A DNA stretch of 16,184 nucleotides from an uncultured Cloacibacillus sp. (lineage in GTDB: Bacteria > Synergistota > Synergistia > Synergistales > Synergistaceae): positions 1-16,184 of the forward strand of contig UQVV01000015.1 of assembly GCA_900544635.1 (NCBI GenBank), in the 5' to 3' direction. The notes under the pieces were generated by a model. That model was given only the letters and a program-made list of their open reading frames with translations, did not search any database and was not told the DNA's origin. How positions within the stretch are numbered: the stretch's first letter is position 1; every line of letters starts with the position of its first letter. The position numbers were made by a program, and so were the translations under genes. This document shows positions 1 through 6,663 of this stretch, piece after piece.

Positions 1-2
1 CC

Positions 3-2324
3 GAGATCTACACCTTCAACGCGAACGTCAACGACGCTCCGGCCGCTATGATAGCTATGTCGCAGACCTCCGGCTCGAACGCCCTCAACGTCATGTCCGG
101 CGTCCGTGAGGTTATGGAGCAGATAAGCGCGAACCTGCCCGACGATATGCAGCTCGAGGTGCAGTACGACTCGACCGAGTACGTCCAGGAGACGATTAAG
201 GAAATCATCATGACGCTCTTTATGACGCTCGCGCTTGTCATATTCGTCTGCTACCTCTTCCTTCAGGACTGGCGCACGACGCTCGTCCCGACGGTCGCGA
301 TACCGGTCTCGCTGCTCGGCACCTTCGCCGCGCTGCTCGCGGTCGGCTACACCATCAACACGCTCTCGCTCTTCGGCCTCGTCCTCGTTATAGGTACGGT
401 CGTCGACGACGCCATCGTCGTCGTCGAACGCGTCCAGTTCCTTATGGAGCGCGACAAGTGCGATCCGAAGACCGCTACGATACAGGCCATGAAGGATGTC
501 ACCGGGCCTATGATGGCGACGACGCTCGTCTTCCTCGCCATATTCGTCCCCGTCGCCTTCATGACGGGAATCACCGGACAGATTTACAAGCAGTTCGCCG
601 TCACCATCGGATTCGCGGTCTGCTTCTCGCTCGTCGTCGCGCTGACGATGTCGCCGATGATGTGCGCGCACATGCTGCGCGAGCAGGAGCCTGTGCAGCG
701 CGGGCCGCTCAAGTGGTTCAACGACGCGCTCGCGAGCTCCACGCGCGGCTACGTCGCGGGAGCTATCGTCATAGCGAAACGCAGAATCCTGCCGTTCCTG
801 CTCTTTGCGGCGGTAGCCTTCGGCTGCTGGACTGTGCTTAAGCTTTCGCCGACGGCCTTCCTTCCCGACGAGGACCAGGGCGTTATCTTCGCCGGCGTAC
901 AGCTTCCGGAAGGAGCTTCGCGTCCGCGCACCGAGGCCGTCGTCAAGCCGATGGTCCAGGAGGTCATGGCGCTTCCCGGCGTGGACAGCGTGATGGACAT
1001 TTACGGACATAACATCCTCGGCGGCGAAGGCGAAAACGTCGCCTCGCTCATCATCCCGCTCGACCCGTGGGGACAGCGCAAGGCGCCCGACCAGCAGCTC
1101 TCCGCGCTCGTCGCGAAGGTCAACGCGATAGCGGCGAAGTACCCGCAGGCGCAGATCAACGTCGTCACGCCGCCTCCCATCCAGGGGCTCGGTATGGCGA
1201 CCGGTATCGACATGAGGCTTGAATCGACGGTCGACAACGACCCCGTCCGCCTCGCCGAGGTCATGGGCATAGTGCTGCGCGAGCTGAACCAGGCGCCGGA
1301 GGTCAACTACGCCTTCTGCTCCTTCACGGCCGACACGCCGCACCTCTTCGTCGACATCGACCGCCAGAAGGCGGAGCTGCTCGAAGTGCCCGTCAGCACG
1401 ATATTCAGCACGCTTCAGACCTACTTCGGCTCGGCCTACATCAACGACATCAACATAGGCACGCAGGTCAACCGCGTCATGCTCCAGTCGGAGTGGAACT
1501 ACAGAAACAGCATCGACCGCATAGGCGAGATATTCGTGCGCAGCTCGACGGGCGAGCAGGTCCCGATACAGAGCGTCGCGACAGTCAAGAAGACGCTCGC
1601 GCCGCGTTCACTCGACCGCTACAACCTCTACCCGACCGCTGCCATCACGATAGTCATGAAGCAGGGCTACTCGACGGGCGAAGGCATCGCGCGCGTCCAC
1701 GAGATAGGCCAGCGCGTCCTCCCCGACGGCTACACCTACGAATGGTCCGGCATGACCTACCAGGAAGAGCACGCGCAGGGCGGCATCACGATGGTGCTCG
1801 TAATAGCGCTGATCTTCGCCTTCCTCTTCCTCGTCGCGCAGTATGAAAGCTGGTCCACGCCGGTCTCCGTCATACTCTCGCTGCCTACCGCTATGCTCGG
1901 GGCGCTCGTCGGCTTCCGCATCATGGGAATCCCGCTTTCCGTCTACGGACAGCTCGGAATCCTCCTCCTCGTCGGACTCGCCTCGAAGAACGCCATACTC
2001 ATCGTCGAGTTCGCGAAGGAGCAGCGCGAGCTGCACGGCCTGCCGCTGATACAGGCGGCGGCGGTTGCGGCGACGGAACGTTTCCGCGCGGTCCTTATGA
2101 CGGCCTTCACCTGCGTCCTCGGCGCGGCCCCGATGCTCGTCGCTTCGCGAGCGGGCGCCGCGAGCCGCAAGGCCGTCGGTTCGACGCTCTTCTTCGGAAT
2201 GATGGCGGCTACCTGCATCGGTATCTTCCTCATACCGGGGCTCTGGGTCGCCTTCCAGGGGCTGCGTGAAAAGGTAAAGTCGCGCATCGGCAAAAACAAG
2301 AACGCCGAGGCGCAGGCGAACTAG
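3..2324 (+). CDS. RND multidrug efflux transporter, inner-membrane subunit (AcrB/MexB-like, HAE1 family), 5' end missing
   Basis: The frame is open from base 3 to the TAG at 2324, so the N-terminal quarter lies outside the window; the ATG at 48 is internal. About 773 of the roughly 1,040 residues of an AcrB homologue are present. This family exports drugs and other solutes by proton antiport in a trimer that contacts a periplasmic adaptor and an outer-membrane channel. The proton-relay residues are visible: the Asp-Asp pair in VVDDAIVVVE (codons at 405-410), the Lys in GLASKNAILIVEF (codon at 1986-1988) and the Arg of ERFRAVLMTA. Also present are the hydrophobic block around VIFVCYLFLQDWR, the periplasmic FLPDEDQG motif and a second membrane bundle near the end. 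The outer-membrane channel gene follows after 13 bp, so the adaptor gene should lie upstream. Substrate cannot be read from sequence. Confidence 0.95.
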   Translation, partial: EIYTFNANVNDAPAAMIAMSQTSGSNALNVMSGVREVMEQISANLPDDMQLEVQYDSTEYVQETIKEIIMTLFMTLALVIFVCYLFLQDWRTTLVPTVAIPVSLLGTFAALLAVGYTINTLSLFGLVLVIGTVVDDAIVVVERVQFLMERDKCDPKTATIQAMKDVTGPMMATTLVFLAIFVPVAFMTGITGQIYKQFAVTIGFAVCFSLVVALTMSPMMCAHMLREQEPVQRGPLKWFNDALASSTRGYVAGAIVIAKRRILPFLLFAAVAFGCWTVLKLSPTAFLPDEDQGVIFAGVQLPEGASRPRTEAVVKPMVQEVMALPGVDSVMDIYGHNILGGEGENVASLIIPLDPWGQRKAPDQQLSALVAKVNAIAAKYPQAQINVVTPPPIQGLGMATGIDMRLESTVDNDPVRLAEVMGIVLRELNQAPEVNYAFCSFTADTPHLFVDIDRQKAELLEVPVSTIFSTLQTYFGSAYINDINIGTQVNRVMLQSEWNYRNSIDRIGEIFVRSSTGEQVPIQSVATVKKTLAPRSLDRYNLYPTAAITIVMKQGYSTGEGIARVHEIGQRVLPDGYTYEWSGMTYQEEHAQGGITMVLVIALIFAFLFLVAQYESWSTPVSVILSLPTAMLGALVGFRIMGIPLSVYGQLGILLLVGLASKNAILIVEFAKEQRELHGLPLIQAAAVAATERFRAVLMTAFTCVLGAAPMLVASRAGAASRKAVGSTLFFGMMAATCIGIFLIPGLWVAFQGLREKVKSRIGKNKNAEAQAN

Positions 2325-2337
2325 GAGGCGCGCGATA

Positions 2338-3828
2338 ATGAAAAAACTGACAATACTCACAATATCCGCGCTCGCGATAATGGCGGCGGCCTCCGCCGCC
2401 TTCTCCGCGGAGGCGAAGACCGAGCCCACGTCGCAGGACGTGCAGATGAAAAACGGCTCGTGGACGGAGCTCGCGCAGCTCTACCCAGTCGCCTTCGTGG
2501 AGCAGAACGTATCCGAAGAGCTGACGCCCGAGAAGCTCGCCAGCTGGTGGGACGTCTTCGGCGACCCGACGATGACCGACCTCATCACGCGCGCCCTTGA
2601 GAAGAACCGCGACCTCGCGAGCGCGCGCGCCAGCGTCAAAGAGGCTAGATACCAGCTCGGCATAAGCGAGGCGAACCTCCTTCCGTGGCTCGACGCCAAC
2701 GGCTCGTGGAACAATACGCGCACGCCTGAATACGTCGGAGGCACAGGGAGCGCACGTCAGTACATCGGCCTCGGCCTCGACGCTACATGGGAGATAGACA
2801 TCTTCGGCGGACAGCGCGCCTCGGTGCGCGCGCAGAGGGCGACGCTCGAAGCGCAGTACGCGATGCTCTACTCGACGTGGAGTTCGCTCGCCGCGGAGGT
2901 CGCTATGGACTACATCTCGCTGCGCACGCTCCAGGAGCAGCTCGACATAGCGAACTACAACGTCGGCCTCCAGACCGAGACCGTCAGCATCCAGCAGTCG
3001 CGCGTCGACGCGGGCATAGCGGACGAGCTCTCGCTCAGACAGGCGCAGTACACGCTGGAACAGACCCGCGCGACGATACCGTCGATACAGGCCTCGATAG
3101 AGCAGACGAAGAACGCGCTCGCGATACTCGCCGGCGAAATCCCCGGCACTCTTGAGGAAGAGCTCGCCGAGCACAAGCCCGTGCCGCAGATAGACTCGAC
3201 CGCGCTCATCGGCATCCCCGCGAACGCGATACGCCAGCGCCCCGACATCCGCCGTGCCGAACGCGAGCTCGCCGCGCAGATAGCGCGCAAGAAAGCGGCG
3301 CGCGCCGACCTCTGGCCCAAGTTCTACCTGACGGGCGCGATAGGCACGCAGGCGCACGAAGGCTCGCTCTTCAACGGCCCCGGCAAGATGTACAGCTTCC
3401 TGCCGCAGATAAGCTGGCCGATATTCCACGCCGGAGCGATAACGAAGAACATCAAGGTCCAGGGCGCGCGCGCGGAACAGCTGCTCGCCGCCTATGAGCA
3501 GACCGTCCTCACCGCGGTCGGCGAAGTGCGCGACGCGCTCTCCGACAACGTGCAGGAGTACGAGCGCAACGCGCGCCTCAAGAGCGGCGTCGACGCGGCC
3601 CAGGCCGCCCTCGACCTCGCGAACGAGAAATACGCCAACGGCCTCGTCGACTTCACGAACGTCATAAACGCGCAGAGCGCGCTGGCCTCGCTCTCCGAGC
3701 AGTACGTCGTCAGCGGCGGACAGATCTCGACCAACGCCGTCAGGCTCTTCAAAGCCCTCGGCGGAGGCTGGAAGCCCCTCGACGAAGCGGAGCGCGCCAT
3801 AGCCGAAGCCGCCGCGAAGAAAAAATAA
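2338..3828 (+). CDS. Outer-membrane efflux channel (TolC/OprM/NodT-type OMF protein)
   Basis: This 496-residue protein should be the outer-membrane exit duct for the RND pump just upstream. An N-terminal signal peptide (MKKLTILTISALAIMAAASA, cleavage probably near AFSA-EAK) is followed by the typical OMF start WWDVFGDPTMTDLITRALEKN (around residues 75-95), and two repeats of long, Gln/Ala-rich coiled-coil helices. The second repeat carries the familiar IRQRPDIRRAERELAAQIA stretch (about 300-318) and ends with YANGLVDFTNVINAQSAL. Many OprM/NodT relatives are lipoproteins, but I see no Leu-x-x-Cys lipobox here, so a signal peptidase I substrate is more likely. The start is supported by GGAGG placed right after the transporter stop codon, so the two genes are co-transcribed and probably translationally coupled. 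The perfect terminator just downstream ends the operon. Confidence 0.93.
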   Translation: MKKLTILTISALAIMAAASAAFSAEAKTEPTSQDVQMKNGSWTELAQLYPVAFVEQNVSEELTPEKLASWWDVFGDPTMTDLITRALEKNRDLASARASVKEARYQLGISEANLLPWLDANGSWNNTRTPEYVGGTGSARQYIGLGLDATWEIDIFGGQRASVRAQRATLEAQYAMLYSTWSSLAAEVAMDYISLRTLQEQLDIANYNVGLQTETVSIQQSRVDAGIADELSLRQAQYTLEQTRATIPSIQASIEQTKNALAILAGEIPGTLEEELAEHKPVPQIDSTALIGIPANAIRQRPDIRRAERELAAQIARKKAARADLWPKFYLTGAIGTQAHEGSLFNGPGKMYSFLPQISWPIFHAGAITKNIKVQGARAEQLLAAYEQTVLTAVGEVRDALSDNVQEYERNARLKSGVDAAQAALDLANEKYANGLVDFTNVINAQSALASLSEQYVVSGGQISTNAVRLFKALGGGWKPLDEAERAIAEAAAKKK

Positions 3829-3853
3829 CGGCGGCGCAAAAATACGAAACGCG

Positions 3854-3881
3854 AAAGGAGCCTCGAAAGAGGCTCCTTTTT
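3854..3881 (+). terminator. Intrinsic terminator of the efflux operon
   Basis: GGAGCCTC, a GAAA tetraloop and GAGGCTCC form a perfect 8-bp stem, followed by TTTTT. Flanking AAA/TTT extend the pairing. It lies about 25 bp after the outer-membrane channel stop codon. Confidence 0.92.
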
Positions 3882-3901
3882 ATATCTATTTTACGACAGT
3901 T

Positions 3902-3910
3902 TGATACAAT
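3902..3910 (+). promoter_or_regulatory. Probable extended -10 promoter for the formiminotransferase operon
   Basis: TGATACAAT matches the extended -10 pattern TGnTATAAT with one mismatch and sits between the efflux terminator and the formiminotransferase gene. No good -35 hexamer is seen 16-18 bp upstream, which extended -10 promoters can tolerate. A start near 3917 would give an untranslated leader of about 80 nt containing two GC-rich hairpins. Confidence 0.45.
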
Positions 3911-3927
3911 CTAACGAGCAACGGAGA

Positions 3928-3970
3928 GACCGCCGCGCGGCGGTCCATTCTGCGGCGCGCGCGGCGCGCC
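3928..3970 (+). repeat. Two adjacent GC-rich inverted repeats in the formiminotransferase leader
   Basis: The first, GACCGCCGCGCGGCGGTC at 3928-3945, is a perfect 18-bp palindrome. The second, at 3954-3970, has GGCGCGC and GCGCGCC arms of 7 bp around a 3-nt loop. Neither is followed by a T-run, so they are not ordinary terminators. They fall between the presumed transcription start and the ribosome site AGGAGG (3983-3988). They could be an operator, a transcript-stabilising structure or simply GC-rich repeats; the sequence does not decide. Confidence 0.6.
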
Positions 3971-3996
3971 TACAAAACATTTAGGAGGACACACAC

Positions 3997-4914
3997 ATGA
4001 CCAGACTTGTTGAGTGCATCCCGAACTTCAGCTGCAGCAAAGAGAAAGACGAAGCCGCCTACAACGCGCTCGTCGAAGTCGCCAACAGCGTACCCGGCTG
4101 CACCCTCTTCGACGCGCAGACCGACGGCAACCACAACCGCTGCGTCTTCACGCTCATCGGCACGCCCGAAGCCGTCGAAGAAGTAGCCTTCCGTCTCACG
4201 AAGAAAGCCGCCGAAGTCATCGACATGACGAAGCACCACGGCGAGCATTCGCGCATGGGCGCCACCGACGTCATCCCCTTCGTCCCGACCGTCAACGTCA
4301 CCGTCGAAGAGTGCGTCGAGATATCCAAGCGCCTCGGCAAGCGCATCTGGGAAGAGCTCCAGATCCCGAGCTTCCTCTATGAAGACTCCGCCACCTCGCC
4401 CGACCGCGTCAACCTCGCCAACGTCCGCAAGGGACAGTTCGAAGGCATGCCCGAGAAACTCCTCCAGCCCGAGTGGGCTCCCGACTTCGGCGAGCGCAAA
4501 ATCCACCCGACCGCCGGCATCACCGCGATAGGCGCCAGAATGCCGCTCGTCGCCTTCAACATCAACCTCGCCACCTCCGACGTCAACATCGCCAAGAAAA
4601 TCGCGAAAGTCATCCGCGGCTCCTCCGGCGGCTTCAAGTGCTGCAAAGCGATGGGCTTCATGCTCGAGGACCGCGGCATAGCCCAGGTCTCCATGAACAT
4701 GGTCAACTACGAAGTCACGCCGCTCACCGTCGTCTACGAAATGGTGGACAGCCTCGCGAAGCGCTACGGCACATACATCGTCGGCAGCGAGCTCGTCGGC
4801 CTCACGCCCGCGAAGGCGCTCCTCGACTGCGCCGAGTACTACCTCAAGCTTGAGAACTTCGACTACCGCAACCAGGTGATGGAATACCACGTCATCGACA
4901 TGAAGAACGACTAA
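3997..4914 (+). CDS. Glutamate formiminotransferase (formiminotransferase half of FTCD)
   Basis: This 305-residue enzyme should transfer the formimino group of N-formimino-L-glutamate, a late intermediate of histidine degradation, to tetrahydrofolate, giving glutamate and 5-formimino-THF in the cytoplasm. The family start MTRLVECIPNFSCSKEKD, the folate/substrate-site segment GEHSRMGATDVIPFVPT (about residues 84-100, containing the family's catalytic His) and the C-terminal-subdomain signature HPTAGITAIGARMPLVAFNINL (near 170-190) are all visible. Length fits a stand-alone formiminotransferase; in animals the same domain is fused to the cyclodeaminase. The ATG is preceded by AGGAGG at 7-9 bp spacing. 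The cyclodeaminase gene starts 13 bp after the stop. No hut genes are in the window, so histidine degradation as the supply route is inferred. Confidence 0.93.
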   Translation: MTRLVECIPNFSCSKEKDEAAYNALVEVANSVPGCTLFDAQTDGNHNRCVFTLIGTPEAVEEVAFRLTKKAAEVIDMTKHHGEHSRMGATDVIPFVPTVNVTVEECVEISKRLGKRIWEELQIPSFLYEDSATSPDRVNLANVRKGQFEGMPEKLLQPEWAPDFGERKIHPTAGITAIGARMPLVAFNINLATSDVNIAKKIAKVIRGSSGGFKCCKAMGFMLEDRGIAQVSMNMVNYEVTPLTVVYEMVDSLAKRYGTYIVGSELVGLTPAKALLDCAEYYLKLENFDYRNQVMEYHVIDMKND

Positions 4915-4927
4915 AGGAGCGAATACG

Positions 4928-5554
4928 ATGAAACTCGCAGAAATGCAGGTAACTGAATTCGTAAACCTCATGGCCTCCGACGCGCCCGCCCCCGGCGGCG
5001 GCTCCGCGGCGGCGCTCGAAGGCGCGCTCGGCGCGGCCCTCACCGCGATGGTCTGCGCCCTCACCGTCGGCAAGAAAAAATACGCCGACGTCCATGAGCT
5101 CGCCGTCGAATCGCAGAAAAAGGCCGAGGAGCTCAAAGCCCGCTTCGTCGACGTAATGGACCGTGACACCGAAGCCTTCAACGCCGTCAGCGCCGTCTTC
5201 GCCATGCCGAAGGACACCGACGAGCAGAAGGCCGCGCGCAAAGCCGCGATGCAGGAAGCCCTCAAAGGCTGCACCAAGACGCCGTTTGAAATGATGCAGC
5301 TCGCCTGCGAAACGCTCGAGCTCACCCGCTCGCTCGTAGGCCGCCTCAACGCCAGCGCCGCGAGCGACCTCGGCTGCTCCGCGCTCAGCCTCCGCGCCGC
5401 GATACAGGGCGCGTGGCTCAACGTGCTCATCAACATCTCCGGCATCAACGACGAAGCCTTCGCCGCCGAATACCGCGCGAACGGACAGGCCCTCCTCGAC
5501 AAAGCCCTCCCGCTCGCCGACGAAATCTACGAAGAAATCCTCAAAACCATGTAA
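4928..5554 (+). CDS. Formimidoyl-THF cyclodeaminase / methenyl-THF cyclohydrolase family (FTCD C-terminal domain, FchA-like)
   Basis: This 208-residue, mostly helical cytoplasmic protein belongs to the cyclodeaminase/cyclohydrolase family. The diagnostic N-terminal segment APAPGGGSAAALEGALGAAL (residues about 18-37) is present, as is DRDTEAFNAV (near 78-87), typical of the family. Next to the formiminotransferase the likely reaction is 5-formimino-THF to 5,10-methenyl-THF plus ammonia, completing transfer of the histidine-derived one-carbon unit to folate. The alternative, methenyl-THF cyclohydrolase activity as in FchA of purine fermenters and acetogens, cannot be excluded from sequence alone. 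The ATG has AGGAG at good spacing and lies 13 bp after the previous stop, so the two genes form an operon. Confidence 0.9.
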   Translation: MKLAEMQVTEFVNLMASDAPAPGGGSAAALEGALGAALTAMVCALTVGKKKYADVHELAVESQKKAEELKARFVDVMDRDTEAFNAVSAVFAMPKDTDEQKAARKAAMQEALKGCTKTPFEMMQLACETLELTRSLVGRLNASAASDLGCSALSLRAAIQGAWLNVLINISGINDEAFAAEYRANGQALLDKALPLADEIYEEILKTM

Positions 5555-5556
5555 CA

Positions 5557-5594
5557 GCCCGAAAGGGCCGGAAACGGCGCGAAACACGCGCCGT
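5557..5594 (+). repeat. Two small hairpins between the cyclodeaminase stop and the terminator
   Basis: GCCC-GAAA-GGGC at 5557-5568 is a 4-bp stem with a GNRA-type loop. ACGGCGCG and CGCGCCGT at 5574-5594 form a perfect 8-bp stem with a 5-nt loop. Neither has a following T-run. With the terminator hairpin at 5613 they form a series of three hairpins in the 3' untranslated region, possibly protecting the transcript end. Confidence 0.6.
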
Positions 5595-5612
5595 GACGAA
5601 AACGCACGAAAC

Positions 5613-5638
5613 GGGGCCTCACGCGAGGCCCCATTTTT
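5613..5638 (+). terminator. Intrinsic terminator of the formiminotransferase/cyclodeaminase operon
   Basis: GGGGCCTC, loop ACGC, GAGGCCCC form a perfect 8-bp stem followed by ATTTTT. It ends the operon before the acetyltransferase gene. Confidence 0.92.
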
Positions 5639-5681
5639 GTGCTATGCTCTGCGTCGAAAACGACGGAACGGAGCGAGAGAG

Positions 5682-6143
5682 ATGGACGAAAACATAAAAA
5701 TAACAAACCTGCGCGACCGCCCGGAACTCATCCCGGAGGCTGCCGCGTGGTTCTCCGCCAAATGGGAAATCCCGCGCGAGGAATACGAGGCGAGCATGAG
5801 GGAATCCGCCGAAAGCCGCGCGCCCGTCCCACAGTGGTTCGCCGTCACGGACGCGCGAGGAAAAATCACAGCGGGCGCGGGAATAATCGAAAACGACTTC
5901 CACGACCGCAAAGACCTCTCGCCCAACCTCTGCGCGCTCTTCGTCGAGGAACAACACCGCCGCCGCGGAATCGCGGGCGAGCTGCTCGACTTCGCGCGCG
6001 AGTCCATGCGCCGCGCCGGAATCCCCAAACTCTACCTCGTCACCGAACACACGTCCTTCTACGAACGTTACGGCTGGCGTCACACAGCCGACGCAACCGG
6101 CGACGACGGCGTGAAAATGCGCGTCTACGAGGCCGAGTGCTGA
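5682..6143 (+). CDS. GNAT-family N-acetyltransferase
   Basis: This 153-residue cytoplasmic protein should transfer an acetyl group from acetyl-CoA to an unknown amine. The acetyl-CoA pyrophosphate-binding motif is clear in EEQHRRRGIAGELLDFA (Q-x-x-R-R-G-x-A pattern, around residues 88-104), after the beta-strand NLCALFV. The later segment PKLYLVTEHTSFYERYGWR is the usual GNAT ending, where the helix before FYERYGW carries the family's Tyr. I chose the ATG at 5682 because GGAG lies 8 bp upstream; an in-frame TTG at 5637 would put the start inside the preceding terminator. A possible extended -10 (TGCTATGCT, 5640-5648) lies just after that terminator. The next small gene begins 22 bp downstream and may be co-transcribed. 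Substrate unknown. Confidence 0.88.
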   Translation: MDENIKITNLRDRPELIPEAAAWFSAKWEIPREEYEASMRESAESRAPVPQWFAVTDARGKITAGAGIIENDFHDRKDLSPNLCALFVEEQHRRRGIAGELLDFARESMRRAGIPKLYLVTEHTSFYERYGWRHTADATGDDGVKMRVYEAEC

Positions 6144-6165
6144 AACGAAGAGGCACGAACACAAT

Positions 6166-6534
6166 ATGGAAGAACTGAAAAATTTCTCCCCATACGACGG
6201 ACACATAGCAAGCATCCTCATCGGCTACGGCACGGCAAAAATCTCTTTCCGGACCTGGGACGCGAAAAAACTCGTAATCATCTATGAAGGCGTCGAAAGC
6301 ATCCGCGAAAGCCATGCCGTATTCAACGACATAGCCGAATACAGAGAGACAGCAGACGGCGGCGAGCTTACCGGATACGAGTTCTTCGACACAGACGGCG
6401 CCCTCATCCTGAGCCTCATCGCCGAATCGGCGAAAATCTACAAATTCGGAGAAAACGCCGAAGCGGACGAAGCTCTGTTCGACGCAGGCACGGAGTATAT
6501 CGGGGGACAAAGGCAGAGCGAGTTTCTAAAATAG
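6166..6534 (+). CDS. Hypothetical protein, 122 residues, function unknown
   Basis: I do not recognise this protein. It starts at an ATG 22 bp after the acetyltransferase stop, with a weak purine-rich site (GAAGAGG) upstream, and ends at a TAG. It is acidic, soluble in appearance, with no signal peptide, membrane segment, cysteines or zinc motif. Alternating hydrophobic/polar stretches (ASILIGYGTAKISFRTWDAKKLVIIYEGV, then LTGYEFFDTDGALILSLIAE, given here as separate pieces) suggest a small mostly-beta fold. Codon use resembles its neighbours, apart from slightly more AT-rich third positions. That it is a real gene is supported by its position on the same strand between a real gene and the terminator region; no function is proposed. 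Confidence 0.6.
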   Translation: MEELKNFSPYDGHIASILIGYGTAKISFRTWDAKKLVIIYEGVESIRESHAVFNDIAEYRETADGGELTGYEFFDTDGALILSLIAESAKIYKFGENAEADEALFDAGTEYIGGQRQSEFLK

Positions 6535-6601
6535 CCGCTTAGCTCTGCAAAAAAGACGGAGCGCTTCACCGCCGCGCTTAATCGTCGGATACGAAAGCAT
6601 C

Positions 6602-6640
6602 AAAAAACCGCCCCGGCCGCAGGTGCGGCGCGGGGCGGTT
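6602..6640 (-). terminator. Intrinsic terminator of the ilvNCBD operon
   Basis: Read on the minus strand, AACCGCCCCG pairs with CGGGGCGGTT, and an inner GCCGCA/TGCGGC stem stacks on it with one bulged base. A TTTTTT tract follows directly (plus-strand A-run 6602-6607). It sits about 25 bp beyond the ilvD stop codon. On the plus strand it could also stop read-through from the 122-residue gene, but the T-run there is poor. Confidence 0.9.
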
Positions 6641-6663
6641 CCTGTTGGGGTTTACGGCTTGGT

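Noticed and set aside
2230..3429. 399-codon minus-strand open frame opposite the efflux channel
   Set aside because: Shadow of the outer-membrane channel gene, rich in Arg/Val/Leu repeats, no motif.
3911..3996. Folate (THF) or other known riboswitch ahead of the formiminotransferase gene
   Set aside because: The leader is only about 80 nt and made mainly of two simple GC hairpins; I see no conserved riboswitch core.
3970..5502. 510-codon minus-strand open frame opposite the formiminotransferase and cyclodeaminase genes
   Set aside because: Both plus-strand genes are confidently identified with ribosome sites; the opposite frame is a shadow.
5637..5681. N-terminal extension of the acetyltransferase from a TTG at 5637
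   Set aside because: The start would lie in the T-run of the preceding terminator, and the ATG at 5682 has a good ribosome site.
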